Shown: piece by piece, positions 1-19,559 of the stretch
Layout of the letters: each line of letters begins with the position of its first letter
How positions within the stretch are numbered: position 1 is the stretch's first letter
From: Amorphochlora amoebiformis
Lineage: Eukaryota > Cercozoa > Chlorarachniophyceae
Direction of reading: 5' to 3'
Length of the DNA stretch: 64,000 bases
Assembly (NCBI GenBank): GCA_054601695.1
Contig: BAAHQB010000358.1
Span: 96,743-160,742 of the forward strand
Translations under genes and position numbers: made by a program
Notes under the pieces: model-generated
Database searches by the model: none
What the model saw: the letters and a program-made list of their open reading frames with translations, nothing else
Told to the model about the DNA's origin: nothing

Positions 1-6905
<6,905 letters not shown>

Positions 6906-7149
6906 CTTTCACAAAAAGAAACTCGGAATCGTTCGTTCGGAAATATCCTTAGATGTAATGTTGTGTTCTGCGGCCGAGTAAATACGAGTTTTCACGCAGA
7001 CATGCAACGAGGCCGTGGCGGAAGGCTGTCAACGATGTACAGTATGACAGATGGTATTGTCACCCAAACTCATCGTGACGAGCCCCTATGTCACAATCTG
7101 AAAGAGACTGCGTGACATTACCATACGTCACATAATTCCTTTCAAAAAT
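6906..7149. promoter_or_regulatory. Divergent start region between PPR (-) and ShKT (+) genes
   Basis: The two chosen start codons face away from each other, 244 bp apart. The spacer has ordinary base composition and no microsatellite, unlike nearly all other non-coding DNA here. It probably holds both promoters and 5' UTRs. No clear TATA box or other named element was recognised. Confidence 0.55.
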
Positions 7150-8056
7150 ATGTCGACAGCGAAGATCTCCCGCATATCGCTCGTCTTCGGCGCCCTTGTC
7201 TGCACCCTAAGACCCTATGGAGTCTCAGCCGCAGATTCAAAGGCTAATGAAGTGGAGGTCCAAAGAAATAAGTTTATACTTGCGTTGACAGATTCTGGAC
7301 TCGTTTAGACTCAATCTTGTCCGGAAGCTGAAAATCTTGGCCTTGTTATCAGGTCACTTTGTCCGTTCCGCTCGTGCTGGAAGCCCGGGGAGCACTAAAC
7401 CAATTTGACGAGGGCTTACAATGCCGAGATCTGGTAAGACAAATCTGCTCGTCTTGTGTTGCAGACATGATGCACATGGCGTCGCTGACGCAAGCAGACT
7501 GCGAGTACAAGATTTGCATAACTCTATGCGACTACCCAGTGATTAAGACAGCTTGTTTAGATTGTGAACGCGCTGACAATGTACTCTATGGTCAATAACG
7601 TTGCGTTGAGAGCGCTTTTCGACGTCAACACTGATGCCCAGTACCCTAATCGTTGCTCACGTACATCCCTCTGTCAGCGGCAAGAATGCGGAACGTGGGC
7701 CAGAGAAGGAGAATGTTCGAACAATCCTCGCTTTATGTTGGAAAGTAAGTGGGACACTTGTGAATCACAAATATCTGACATCCCCGAAATCAGCATGCCG
7801 AGTATCGTGCAACTCTTGCCAAATGGAACCAGGGGACGCGATCAAGGTGAAAAAGAGAATAACAATTTGACGTAATTCAACCAATATATGCTCACTCAAC
7901 GAATATACCACCACTTAATTACAGATTGCCGAGAGTGCCCTCCTAGCGCTACGATCCCTAACAATCCACTTTTTCACGGCCAACCAGACGGCCAAAGCAA
8001 GCCAGGTTCTCCATAGCGCACGAGCACATGCGTTCATAGAAAGCTATAAGCAATAA
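7150..8056 (+). CDS. Secreted protein with one ShKT domain
   Basis: Proposed exons: 7150-7257, 7353-7538, 7561-7744, 7794-7846, 7925-8056 (about 220 aa). The N-terminus (MSTAKISRISLVFGALVC...GVSA) is a signal peptide. The middle is cysteine-rich. Residues read across the 7744/7794 junction give CQRQECGTWAREGEC, SNNPRFMLET, then CRVSCNSC, which is the six-cysteine ShKT pattern (CxxxxC, WAxxGEC, NP.FM, CxxSCxxC). ShKT domains are common in secreted proteins of algae and animals; nothing here shows toxicity. Two points are weak. The 7258 donor is GTCCAA. The 7539-7560 intron would be only 22 nt, but it is the solution found that keeps phase. An alternative 3' end splices 7925-exon sequence (CAG before a GTTCTC donor) to 8132-8179, also ending in a stop. 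Cell role unknown. Confidence 0.7.
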
Positions 8057-8153
8057 GACATCAACCATGCATGCCTATCCACCCTGTCTAAGTCAAATAC
8101 TATGATAATCGGCTGAATCATTTTAACACAGCTGAATGAAGCCACGAACGCCA

Positions 8154-8398
8154 TCATTCGTCGTTACTCTCAAATGTAACATCGGCTCTCTCGAGATTGT
8201 TTGTCATCTCCTTACTTAGCATGTTCTCAGGGTCCCCAACCCGCGCGCGTACCTCCAGAATATCCACAGGATGATTGTATCGGAGCTCCAAGGTACCCAC
8301 AAAGTATTCTATCCGCCACACGATTTCAAAAAATAACAGCTCTGTTATCTTTTGCTCAGTGCTTCCAGAGGACACAATGTCCACTTTCAAGACCACTG
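8154..8398 (-). CDS. Unassigned exon-like open frame, possible 3' terminal exon
   Basis: On the minus strand an acceptor-like border (ACGGACAG at about 8399) is followed by about 80 codons ending in TGA. The text is not repetitive: TEQKITELLFFEIVWRIEYF, then GTLELRYNHPVDILEVRARV, then ENMLSKEMTNNLERADVTF. There is no in-frame ATG near the 5' end, so upstream exons would have to lie in the microsatellite field above 8400, where none were seen. It overlaps the alternative 3' end of the ShKT gene. Family not recognised; it could be a real terminal exon or a chance frame. Confidence 0.35.
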
Positions 8399-8429
8399 TC
8401 CGTAATTATTCTATGTATTAGATATCTTA

Positions 8430-8564
8430 GTTTCATATTATATATATATATATATACACACATATATTATGTACATTATCGTCCATAAATATAAATTTGT
8501 ACTAATACGTGTTTGTGTAGATAGTGTAAAAATGTATGTGTGTGTGTGTGTATTATGTACATAT

Positions 8565-8634
<70 letters not shown>

Positions 8635-9042
8635 ATATATATATATATATGCATGTATAATATATACTTGGATAGTATATTTATACATGTATTTAGATAA
8701 TTTCTTTTATAATATAAAAATGTATATATGTATATATTCATATACATACATGAATATCTATATTTTTACATACATATAACTATATAACGTATGAATTGTA
8801 TATTTCCATGTAATATGTATGTGTATATATATATATATATATATACATATATATTATATATATATGTATGTATATAATCATGAAACATACACATTTACAG
8901 ATACATGTGTACTCATAGACATACAGTTTGTATACATGCATAAAACTTATATAACATATATGTATGTATATATGCATATGTGTGTGTGTGTTAATATACA
9001 CATATATATATATATGTGTGTGTGTGTGTGTATATATATTAC

Positions 9043-9078
<36 letters not shown>

Positions 9079-9178
9079 AAAAATAGTTTATAGATACTTA
9101 TTTATCTTTTTCGTGTACGTATAATATATTTATATGTACATATGTGTATGTCTTACTTTATATATGTGTATATTTATA

Positions 9179-9227
<49 letters not shown>

Positions 9228-9437
9228 GTATCTACATATATATGTATATGCATATATAAATATATATATATATACACTTCTTTTAAATATATATGTATAT
9301 ATCTACAAATATATATATATATGCATATATATTCTACAAATATATATATATATATATATGTTAAAATATGTAATAAATTTATGTTTATATTATATAATAT
9401 ATATAATACATATATTCTAAGTTATCAGGCATGCATT

Positions 9438-9479
<42 letters not shown>

Positions 9480-9624
9480 ACATATATGGGTATGCAAACT
9501 ATATAAATACATATATATATATATATATATATTGTATAATGCCTAAATATATATACACATTTACATTGTTCATTCAATACATGTGTATTACACATGTGTA
9601 TATGTATATATGGATATACAAATA

Positions 9625-9657
<33 letters not shown>

Positions 9658-9972
9658 CATATATATATATATATATATATCATATATATATATATATCAT
9701 ATATATATATATATATGTACATATTACTCACGAATTTGTCTTTATACCATATCTATCTTACAGACGCATATATATATATATATATATATATTATATACAT
9801 ATATGTATATATATATAAACATAAATAAATTTACATAAATATATATATATATATATATGATATATATAATATATATACGTACACATACGTACACATATAG
9901 TTACACATAAATACACTCATATATATACTCTATATATATATATATATATACATTCACAGCCATATATATTGA

Positions 9973-10016
<44 letters not shown>

Positions 10017-10135
10017 TACATATGTATATATCATATATATATATGTACATCTATATATAATATATATACATATGCATAGTTGTAGTAAATATAGATATGT
10101 AGATATGCATATATTACATGGTATATACCTACTTG
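8430..10135. repeat. AT microsatellite field upstream of the aldo-keto reductase
   Basis: Dense (AT)n with GT runs (about 8531-8552 and 9016-9031) and a short (CT)n at about 9627-9644. Any 5' exon or promoter of the aldo-keto reductase gene should lie here or just left of it, but no convincing exon was found. Confidence 0.9.
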
Positions 10136-10147
10136 TATCACCTCCAG

Positions 10148-11153
10148 ATCATTCGTGACAATGTCATACCACCTGGAAAGCTCGAAGATGCTATGTATGT
10201 CCTTAGCAATGACGTGGGGGTAGGATTGAACTCAAATATTATATTTTGATATTTTCGACGTGTTATTTATGAGTGGACTTTGATTGCGCAGATGCCGTTG
10301 GTCGGGTTTGGGACTTGGCAGCTGCAGGGTGAAATCTGCTACAAGTCGGTGAGTAGGGCGATTGTGAGAAAAAGATGATGACTTCATAGTATTCTCCACC
10401 CCTCAATCTCCCCCTCATCTCTACCTCCCTTTTCTATCTCACTATATCTTTCTCCTCATATAACCCCAATTGTCCAGCTGATGAATGCCTTATTCCAGGT
10501 TTTGGAAGCCCTCAAGGCTGGCTATCGGCATGTTGACACTGCTCAGGTTTCTATTTACGCTTCTGATTTGTAGCGCTCTTCAATCCTTTTATATGTATTC
10601 ATACATAAATATATATACACATATTATATTTATATATATATATATATATGCTTACACACATTTGTATATACAACATGAAACATTCGCATGTATCCGTATA
10701 CGGATATATCTAATATATATATACATATATATATATATTATATATATACATTATATATATATATACACATATAATAAAATATATATATATATATAATATA
10801 TATGTATGTGTGCATACATCATATAAATAGATAGATATACATATAACATGTGTATCTAAATATGATGCATGCTTTCATTACTTACACATCATGTATATTA
10901 ATATATATATATATATACATATATTTGTTCTATGTATAAATATATATATATAATTTGTGTATGTGTATTATATATATATACTAACCACATACACAATATA
11001 AATATGTTTATACATATATATATTTATTTGTGTAAATATATATATATACATATTTATATATATATATATATATATATGTGTATATTAATTCGTGAATATA
11101 TACTTACATCTTCTTGTGAATAATAAAATATGTTCCTCTATATTGTGCACATG

Positions 11154-11189
<36 letters not shown>

Positions 11190-11426
11190 TTATATATATA
11201 TTATACGTTATCTCAGGGTTACTACAATGAAATCGAAGTTGGCAGAGCAATCAAGGACTCAGGGATTCCTCGAGAAGACATTTTTGTCTCCACAAAGCTT
11301 TCGATCCAAAAGGACTACGAGGCTGGCAGGTCATTCAATAATATCCTACTGTAAAGTACAAATATTAATGCATAATTTTTGGACCAGATATTACAAATAT
11401 TTGTACGATGCATGTATGTTATGTAA

Positions 11427-11469
<43 letters not shown>

Positions 11470-11678
11470 GTTCATATTGCATTGTGTTTGTAGGTTGTGC
11501 ATTACATATGTATAATATATATGTACACAAATTTGTACATAGTATCTGCATACATGTATATCTACATGTTAATGTATACACTCATATGTACATTCAGAGT
11601 CGAGGCAGCCCTGAAAAAGCAACTCAAGGAGCTGGGTAGGGTCTCAATTGCACAAATATATACATACATATATATATA

Positions 11679-11711
<33 letters not shown>

Positions 11712-12297
11712 TCGGTACATATATACTTCCTCACTATTCGTTTCCTCAGACTTGGACTATGTCGATCTCTACATGATTCACGGCCCCGTACACAGCAACC
11801 CGGCGATCAATGATGTCCTTCTCCTTTTCCCCTCCAACACCCTAACTTTGGAAGAGAGAGCACAAATTGAGGGTTAAAAATGAAAGAGAACAATTCAGGG
11901 TTACAGAAGAGAGAGAACAATTCAGGGTTAGAGAGGAGAGATATGGGAAGAAGAAGGGAGAGGAGAGAGAGAAAGGAAGTGGAGAGGGTGAGAAGTCTCA
12001 ATGATTCTGAATATTTCTCTATACGTAGATTGCTTGGAAACAGATTGAAGAAATATACGAGAAGGGGCTTGCTAAGTCCATCGGGCTCAGGTGCAAGTTG
12101 GACTGATATTATACATTAATATATATATATATATATATATATGAATATTTTCTGCATATGTATGTGTTTATATAAATAAATATTTTTGCAAATGGTATAT
12201 ATGTAGATATGTATATATACATATATATGTACTTATATTTGTTTGTGCATACATATTGCATATACAAATGTATGCGTATATTAACAAATATATAATG

Positions 12298-12328
<31 letters not shown>

Positions 12329-12802
12329 TATATATATATGGGTATGTATATATATATATGTACATAGAAATATATATATATATATATAGAATACATATAT
12401 TATAAGTATGTATACATAAATATGTATTTTATATATTATATATCGTACATACATACACATATATATATATATATATATGGATCTATATATATGTATATTT
12501 TATATACATAAAGATATATACATATGCGCGCGCATGAATCGGCACATAAACACGTACACATATATGTATACGTGCATGCGATTGTAACAAGACATACATA
12601 TATACATCAGCAACTTTGGAGTGGAGCACATGCAGCGAATCATTGCTAACGGCAAGATCAAGCCCATGTACGTCCAGAACAAGATGTCTATTTACCACAG
12701 GTACAAAACCCGCAACCCTAACCTAATTCTGATGCATCAATCTCCCCATCTCCTCTTTCCCTCTGTCTTTGCTTCTCTTTCTCTCTCCTCCCACTGCAAT
12801 TA

Positions 12803-12848
<46 letters not shown>

Positions 12849-13450
12849 TGTGTGTGCATGTATGTATGTGTATACATGTATACATGTATACATGTATCTA
12901 TTACACTACGTTACACTGTTTTGTATTACATTACATTATATTATACAAATGTAAATGTGTGCATATAAACGTATAAGCAATATTTACATATATATATATA
13001 TATATATAGTATTATATATATATATATGTATACATATGTGTGTGTATACATACTTTTATTATATATAAACGTAGAAATGTAAATGTGTGTATGTGTTTCT
13101 CCCTCTTAAAACCCCCCCCCTCTCTCTTCCCACCCTCCCACCGTTGATCAGTCTGACTCCTCCCTTAATCAAATGTATGTTTAACACTGTCTGTCTATGT
13201 AACCTGTAGCAACGGTCAGTACAGGGGCAATAATGAGTTAGAGTTTTGTAAGGAACAAAACATCGCATTCATGTCATATTCAACGCTCAACTCCTGGCCT
13301 CACATGCTATGTAAGAATAAGTGATGTGTTTATGTGTGTGTATGTCTCTGCTGAATATGTGTATGTGTGTGTTTATAAATGGAAGTTGGATATATGGATG
13401 TGTATGTACGTGTGTATAGATATTTAGATATGCACGATGATGGATGTATG

Positions 13451-13495
<45 letters not shown>

Positions 13496-13624
13496 GTAGC
13501 TCTATATATATATAGATATTATATATATATATATACCTAGATATATATATATATATATATATGCATGTATGTATGTATATAAGGATACGTATCTGTTGTA
13601 TGTAAAAAATGAACATATAAATGC

Positions 13625-13661
<37 letters not shown>

Positions 13662-13760
13662 TTTGCTTTTAGTATTATTCCTATTGCTATCCTAATTGTT
13701 GATATTATTATTATTCTGTATATAATAATATGCGCGCATTCAATGATAAAACGCATATGT

Positions 13761-13806
<46 letters not shown>

Positions 13807-14241
13807 TATAAATGTACACATCTGCACATACCTATATAAATAATATTCATAGCTCCTCTTGGGGACCAAATCGCCTCCAGTATCGCCGCAAAGCACAAGA
13901 AAACAACGGCTCAGGTATAATATCACAGAAGATATATTCTCACTAGAGGTACATCTTACTAAGATTCGTTACCAATAGAGGTATGTCATCACTAGATATT
14001 ATATCTGCTGGGGGTGTGTTATGGAGGTATGTTGTCACTTGAAGTATGTTATATCTGGAAATATGCTATCAGTACAGGTATGTTATCACAAGAGATATAT
14101 GATCACGAGTGGTCATTAGAGATATGTTTTCATATGTTATTTCTAGAGATGTGTTATTATTAGATGTGTGTTATTATTAGAGATAGTTAACACTAGAGAT
14201 ATATTATCTCTAGAGATGTGTTATCACTCGAGATATCTATT

Positions 14242-14284
<43 letters not shown>

Positions 14285-14358
14285 GCATATACGTATGTGT
14301 GTGTATACTATATATTATATATACATATATGTACATTTACATATATATATGCACGCAC

Positions 14359-14435
<77 letters not shown>

Positions 14436-14550
14436 TGTGTATATACACACAAAGTCTATTTAACACATGCAATTATACTTGTATATATTTACATATGAAT
14501 ATATATATATATAATATATATATATATACATATATATATATGCATATATA

Positions 14551-14597
<47 letters not shown>

Positions 14598-15028
14598 TAT
14601 GCAAAATTAAAACCATAAGGTGCTTCTGCGTTGGGCTCTTCAAAACGGGGCGGGTGTTATCCCGAGGTATGTGTTCGAACATACAATATACATACTATAT
14701 ATATATATATATATATATATGTAGGATAAATATAAATGTATGTATATGTATGTATAGAGATATGTACATATAATTTAGGTAGACTTGTAAACATCGTTTA
14801 TATAAATATATATATGTATATATAAATATATATATATATATATGTGTGTATGTATGCAACCCGAGGGTGGCCCGCTATCTCATAGTCTACCCAAGAGAAG
14901 GGCAGCAAAACTACACTAGGGCTAAGTTATTATGTTAATAGGAGCGGAAACCCAGGAAGAATTAAGGAGAATATTGAGCTTTTCGACTTCTTTCTCAATG
15001 AGGTGTATACATATGCATACATATATAC

Positions 15029-15060
<32 letters not shown>

Positions 15061-15911
15061 TTATATATATTTGTCTGTATATATTTCTATATATCTATTT
15101 ATATGTATACATAATTTTTATACATATAAAAATATATATATATACACATATATATACATATATACATGTGTATATATAAATAGATAGATAAATAAATATA
15201 TATATATATATATACATGTGTACATATAAATAGATAGATATATATATATATATATATAATATATACATAGGAAGAAATGGCAACCCTCAATAATATATAC
15301 ATAGGAAGAAATGGCAATCCTCAACTCTCTCAACGATCTAATCCAAAGCCCCAGCAATCTTCGACCCCGGGTAATATTCACAGCATTAAGATGGAGAGAG
15401 ATAGGCAAAATTGAATAACAAAAATAAGGGATAAAGGATAGAGACAGGGGAGGGAAGAGATGGTCGAGACAACATGAACAGATTTGAAGACAGAAATGAA
15501 CCCTCTCGCCCTCAATTTTCTGTGTGTGCTTTGCAGTATGCTCTCAACAGATTTTGTATATGATATCTACCTTCGGGCTCTCTCCCTTACCTCTTATAAT
15601 ATATATACATATATATATATATATGTATATTTACATACATATATATATATATAACACTTATTTATTTAATGTACATATGTACAAAATATATGTACGTTTA
15701 TGCATAAAATTGCCAATTCTTTTCATTATGAACGTAGATATATGAGTGTATGTCATCATATTAATTATACATATAAACAAGTATTAAGTCACATTTACAA
15801 TACACGTGATATATATATATATGCAAGATATTACATGCGGCCATACCAATTTCACTGCACCTACAAATATTCCCGTTATAATTATATCTACAATAGGATA
15901 AGATTTTACAC

Positions 15912-15947
<36 letters not shown>

Positions 15948-16092
15948 TATATATGAGATACCGTGTGCATTTCATACATAGTTATCACATAGATGTTTGT
16001 GCATACACATATACACACACACATACACGTACAAATATACATATATACACATATATACACATACATACACACATATATACATTCACATATAC

Positions 16093-16123
<31 letters not shown>

Positions 16124-16458
16124 TGTTTAAAATAGACTCCCTCTATATTTGGTGGAAAGATCCCATCGTTGGTCGGGGAACCTAAAGACCCCTTCTTTAT
16201 CGAAGAGGTGATCTCTGCAATATATACATGAGTTATAAGTGTAAAGCTATATGTGTACAGATAATATATATATATATATATGTACATATATATATATATT
16301 ATATATATAGATATATATACATGGTGTATATTAATATTTATATACTTAGAATAAATATCTCTATGTGTATACATATATACATGATATAATATAAATATAT
16401 ATATATGTGTATATATATAGAGAGAGAGAGATGTGCGTACGCAACATAGTATATAATA

Positions 16459-16498
<40 letters not shown>

Positions 16499-16908
16499 TT
16501 GAACCTTTATATAATATAGAAATATATGTATCTACGAGAGAGTAGAGGGAGGAGAGGGGAGAGAGGAGAGAGGAGAAGAGAGGAGAGAGAACAGAGAGGA
16601 GAGAGAGGAGAGAGGAGAGAAGAGAGAGAAGAGAGGAGAGAAGAGAGAGAGGAGAGAGGAGAGAGGAGAGGAGAGAGGAGAGAGATAAATATATATATAA
16701 ATATATGTAAATGTATTTACTTATTCGTAGGAGCAAACTCCACATGAATCAAGAGACCCCAGGTAAGCCCAGACCTCCCCTTCATATTACAAATCCTGCT
16801 TAAAAGTATTCGCGACCTAAAGTTAGGCTTAGTGTTAGAATCAAGTCTATATGTACATATACTCATACACACATATAAATATGTATGTTGACAATATATA
16901 TTTTTATG

Positions 16909-16944
<36 letters not shown>

Positions 16945-17179
16945 CACATATATACATATGTGTGTGTGTATATATGTGTATTTTATACAATATAGGTCTA
17001 CTCAAACATCGTGTATACACTTAAATAATAGATAATACTTGTGACGTGTTCGTGGTATGCATTATACAAATTTATATTTTGTAATATTTTTAATATCACT
17101 TCAAACAAACATTACAATTTAAGACATATTTTTTTTACACGCATATCCACATACTTATATTAACATACTTATGTATGTA

Positions 17180-17214
<35 letters not shown>

Positions 17215-17235
17215 CTATATATATATATATACATG

Positions 17236-17280
<45 letters not shown>

Positions 17281-17788
17281 TTATATATAATTTATGTGTG
17301 TATATTCATATATATATATATATATATGTAATAGATATTGATATGAACCTCCTTGATATTTAATCGTTTGTTTCGCCTAGATCATTGGAGGCGACTTTCG
17401 TGAACCCAACGGATGATGAGTTGGAGGTAAAGTGGGTCAGCCATGAAGGGGTAATACAGCTGAAATCACATGTCCTTTTCTGTTGGTTCTTGGTTCCTTT
17501 TGTGTTCTGTACCCTCCCTTCCATCTAGCTATTTATCTGTTTTTCTGAGACTTTTATATTTTCACTGTTGGCGTCCAAATACTTGGAAGACGATATGACC
17601 AATTTTCGTTCGTGATGTACAGAAGCGGGAACCAGTAGGAAGCATAGGGGCTAAAGAGGAGATTAGCCTGTCGACGTTCCACGGTCATACCTTCGAGGTG
17701 TTCAAGGGCGACGTACTGATTAAGGTGGGTATCGCCAAGCATGTATGTATGTAGTTAAGGATATGAACAAATGTACATATTATATATG

Positions 17789-17826
<38 letters not shown>

Positions 17827-17980
17827 AGAGTATGAGAAAATAAGTGTAGGCACGATGTATTTGTATTTACACATTTGTATAAATCCGTTATACACAAAGA
17901 CAATTTTTTGTATAAATGCATTAAATTTAAAAATGTACCGTAAGCGTGTATGTCTCAAAATTTATGTGTATTCATGATGT

Positions 17981-18018
<38 letters not shown>

Positions 18019-18102
18019 ATATATACATATATATATATGTATGTATGTGTTTCATACACATACTATTTGTATACATATATATATATATATATATATTATA
18101 AA

Positions 18103-18138
<36 letters not shown>

Positions 18139-18370
18139 GTTTATACATATATACATTCATATTCATGTACTTATATGTATAGATAATATATATATATATA
18201 TATATGTATATATCTATATGTGCATGTATGTGTAAGTATAATTGCACATATACCCGTACGTCTATACAAAATGACACACACATAAAACGAATATATGACG
18301 TATTCCAATATATAGGAATACATTTATATAAATATATATATATATCATATATATATATATATATATACAG

Positions 18371-18403
<33 letters not shown>

Positions 18404-18840
18404 CTTAGTCTTTCGAGATGAACGGAGAACTTGGAAGGGAGCAATCGTAAGAATTATCAACTACCATCATATGCTTATAAAACAACGTTTGATATTTGAA
18501 CCTGTGTACTTACACGCATGAGTACTAATATGTCAATTACGTATGTAGATATTTATGTATTAATATGTAATTGTATATATATATATATACATATATACAT
18601 ATATACAGTATATATCTATATATATATATATATATATATAATATGTGTATATATATATGTATATATATGTGTGTATTTATAAACGTTCGTAAGATATAAA
18701 ATGTATCACGTGTAAAGAAAAGGCGTGTAAATATATGTAAATGTATATGTGTTTACACACATGTAATAGAGTATATATATATATACATATATTACATATA
18801 TACATTTAGTGTATGAATAAAAAGTGTATGTGTATATCTA

Positions 18841-18904
<64 letters not shown>

Positions 18905-18947
18905 GGACAGGTTCAATCTCGGGGAGGAGAATCACGATGACCTCTAA
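10148..18947 (+). CDS. Aldo-keto reductase with C-terminal VHL-beta-like domain
   Basis: NAD(P)H-dependent aldehyde/ketone reductase of the aldo-keto reductase family; substrate unknown. Exons: 10148-10219, 10292-10348, 10499-10546, 11217-11329, 11598-11635, 11750-11814, 12029-12090, 12611-12700, 13210-13310, 13853-13914, 14620-14666, 14942-15002, 15305-15370, 16136-16207, 16731-16762, 17381-17450, 17623-17724, 18409-18446, 18911-18947. Phase is kept throughout, giving 410 aa. AKR marks in order: [32 protein letters not shown] (Asp and Tyr), VSTKL (Lys), [11 protein letters not shown] (His), [49 protein letters not shown]. The fourfold Asp-Tyr-Lys-His set is complete. Residues from about 329 ([20 protein letters not shown], then [19 protein letters not shown]) match the VHL beta-domain pattern. 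ATG at 10193 would be a natural AKR start; the in-frame upstream part suggests an unseen 5' exon. Confidence 0.88.
10590..11210. repeat. AT microsatellite intron of aldo-keto reductase
   Basis: (AT)n mixed with TACATA words between exons ending at 10546 and starting at 11217. No coding text seen. Confidence 0.9.
12110..12600. repeat. AT microsatellite intron of aldo-keto reductase
   Basis: (AT)n with a short CGCG island (about 12524-12534) between exons ending at 12090 and starting at 12611. Similar AT blocks fill 12805-13060, 13450-13845, 14240-14605, 15010-15260 and 15895-16130 in the later introns of the same gene. Confidence 0.9.
13915..14240 (+). repeat. Degenerate minisatellite, unit about AGAGATATGTTATCACT
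   Basis: Directly after the donor of exon 13853-13914 the intron carries many imperfect head-to-tail copies of a 17-20 bp word (AGAGGTATGTCATCACT, AGAGATATATTATCTCT, AGAGATGTGTTATCACT and relatives). The copies are far more diverged than the neighbouring (AT)n, so this looks old. Confidence 0.8.
15257..15324 (+). repeat. 34-bp tandem duplication carrying a splice acceptor
   Basis: TAATATATACATAGGAAGAA followed by ATGGCAAYCCTCAA occurs twice in a row (15257-15290 and 15291-15324) with one mismatch. The acceptor CATAG and first codons of exon 15305-15370 are therefore present twice. Use of the left acceptor would add 34 nt and shift the frame, so the right copy is the functional border. Confidence 0.9.
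16515..16686 (+). repeat. (AG)-rich purine tract
   Basis: GAGAGGAGAGAGAGGAGAGA-type sequence, purine on the plus (sense) strand, in the intron between exons 16136-16207 and 16731-16762 of the aldo-keto reductase gene. Confidence 0.92.
17745..18905. repeat. AT microsatellite introns near the 3' end of aldo-keto reductase
   Basis: (AT)n with unique islands (17830-17985, 18220-18310 and 18480-18560) around the 38-nt exon at 18409-18446. The run at about 18850-18901 ends 10 bp before the last exon. Confidence 0.9.
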
Positions 18948-19424
18948 TTTTCACCAATGGCTCGCGGACAATACTGATACTTCATTCGGCCTTGAAATTT
19001 AAGATGCGAAATCATGAAATATACAAACACCGCTGAAACTAAGTTACCTATCAGATCTAGCTATTTGTATATATACTAGATATATAAGCGGCCCAAAAAG
19101 TTTTGCCGCAGGTACGTCCAGTTTCTCAACATACACTTTGAATTCATGAGTTAGTTAATACCATATGAGTTAGAACTAGTAGAAGAATCTATACTTAATC
19201 TAGTCTAGTACTAGCAGTAGTTAATTGTAATTATAAGTCCGGTAGATCTTGGAGATACTACGACTTGTGTAAATGATCTAGTATCATAGTTATCAGTTTT
19301 GATTTGTAATTATCACTTGTATCGTGACTCATGGTCTTACACACGGCAGGTTAATTATTACCGTATATCATTGAATAATCATTGACTAGCAATGTTCAAT
19401 GAGCATCATGATTCATGATCAATT
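18948..19424. other. CTAG-rich spacer between convergent gene ends
   Basis: Non-coding, non-microsatellite sequence after the aldo-keto reductase stop, dense in CTAG and its neighbours (ATCTAGCTA, ACTAGATATATA, TTAATCTAGTCTAGTACTAG, AGATCTTGG, GACTAGCAATG). The same style occurs at 46926-47810 and 56460-56935, also between convergent genes. Confidence 0.7.
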
Positions 19425-19512
19425 CGCAGCCGATGCCTAACGGGCGGACAAAGAATCAGATCTACGTCGCGCTTGCCTGGTCCGGCGATCGGAGTGCTCT
19501 ACAAAAGTATAC
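19425..19512. other. Small GC-rich island, unassigned
   Basis: About 85 bp of unique, GC-rich sequence (CCTAACGGGCGGACAAAGAA, TACGTCGCGCTTGCCTGGTC, CGGCGATCGGAGTGC) between two convergent genes. It has an open frame on each strand but no splice-consistent link to either neighbour. It does not fold as an obvious tRNA by eye. It could be a 3' UTR part or a small RNA. Confidence 0.3.
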
Positions 19513-19559
19513 ATTGCATATATCTGTGTATGCTTTTGTTTGTGTGTCACATGATCGAG

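Noticed and set aside
10148-18947. Two separate genes (aldo-keto reductase, then a VHL-like protein)
   Set aside because: No stop codon ends the reductase reading. All exon phases continue through the linker exons to a single stop at 18947.
19425-19512. tRNA or snRNA gene
   Set aside because: No recognisable A/B box pair, cloverleaf, or Sm site could be read by eye.
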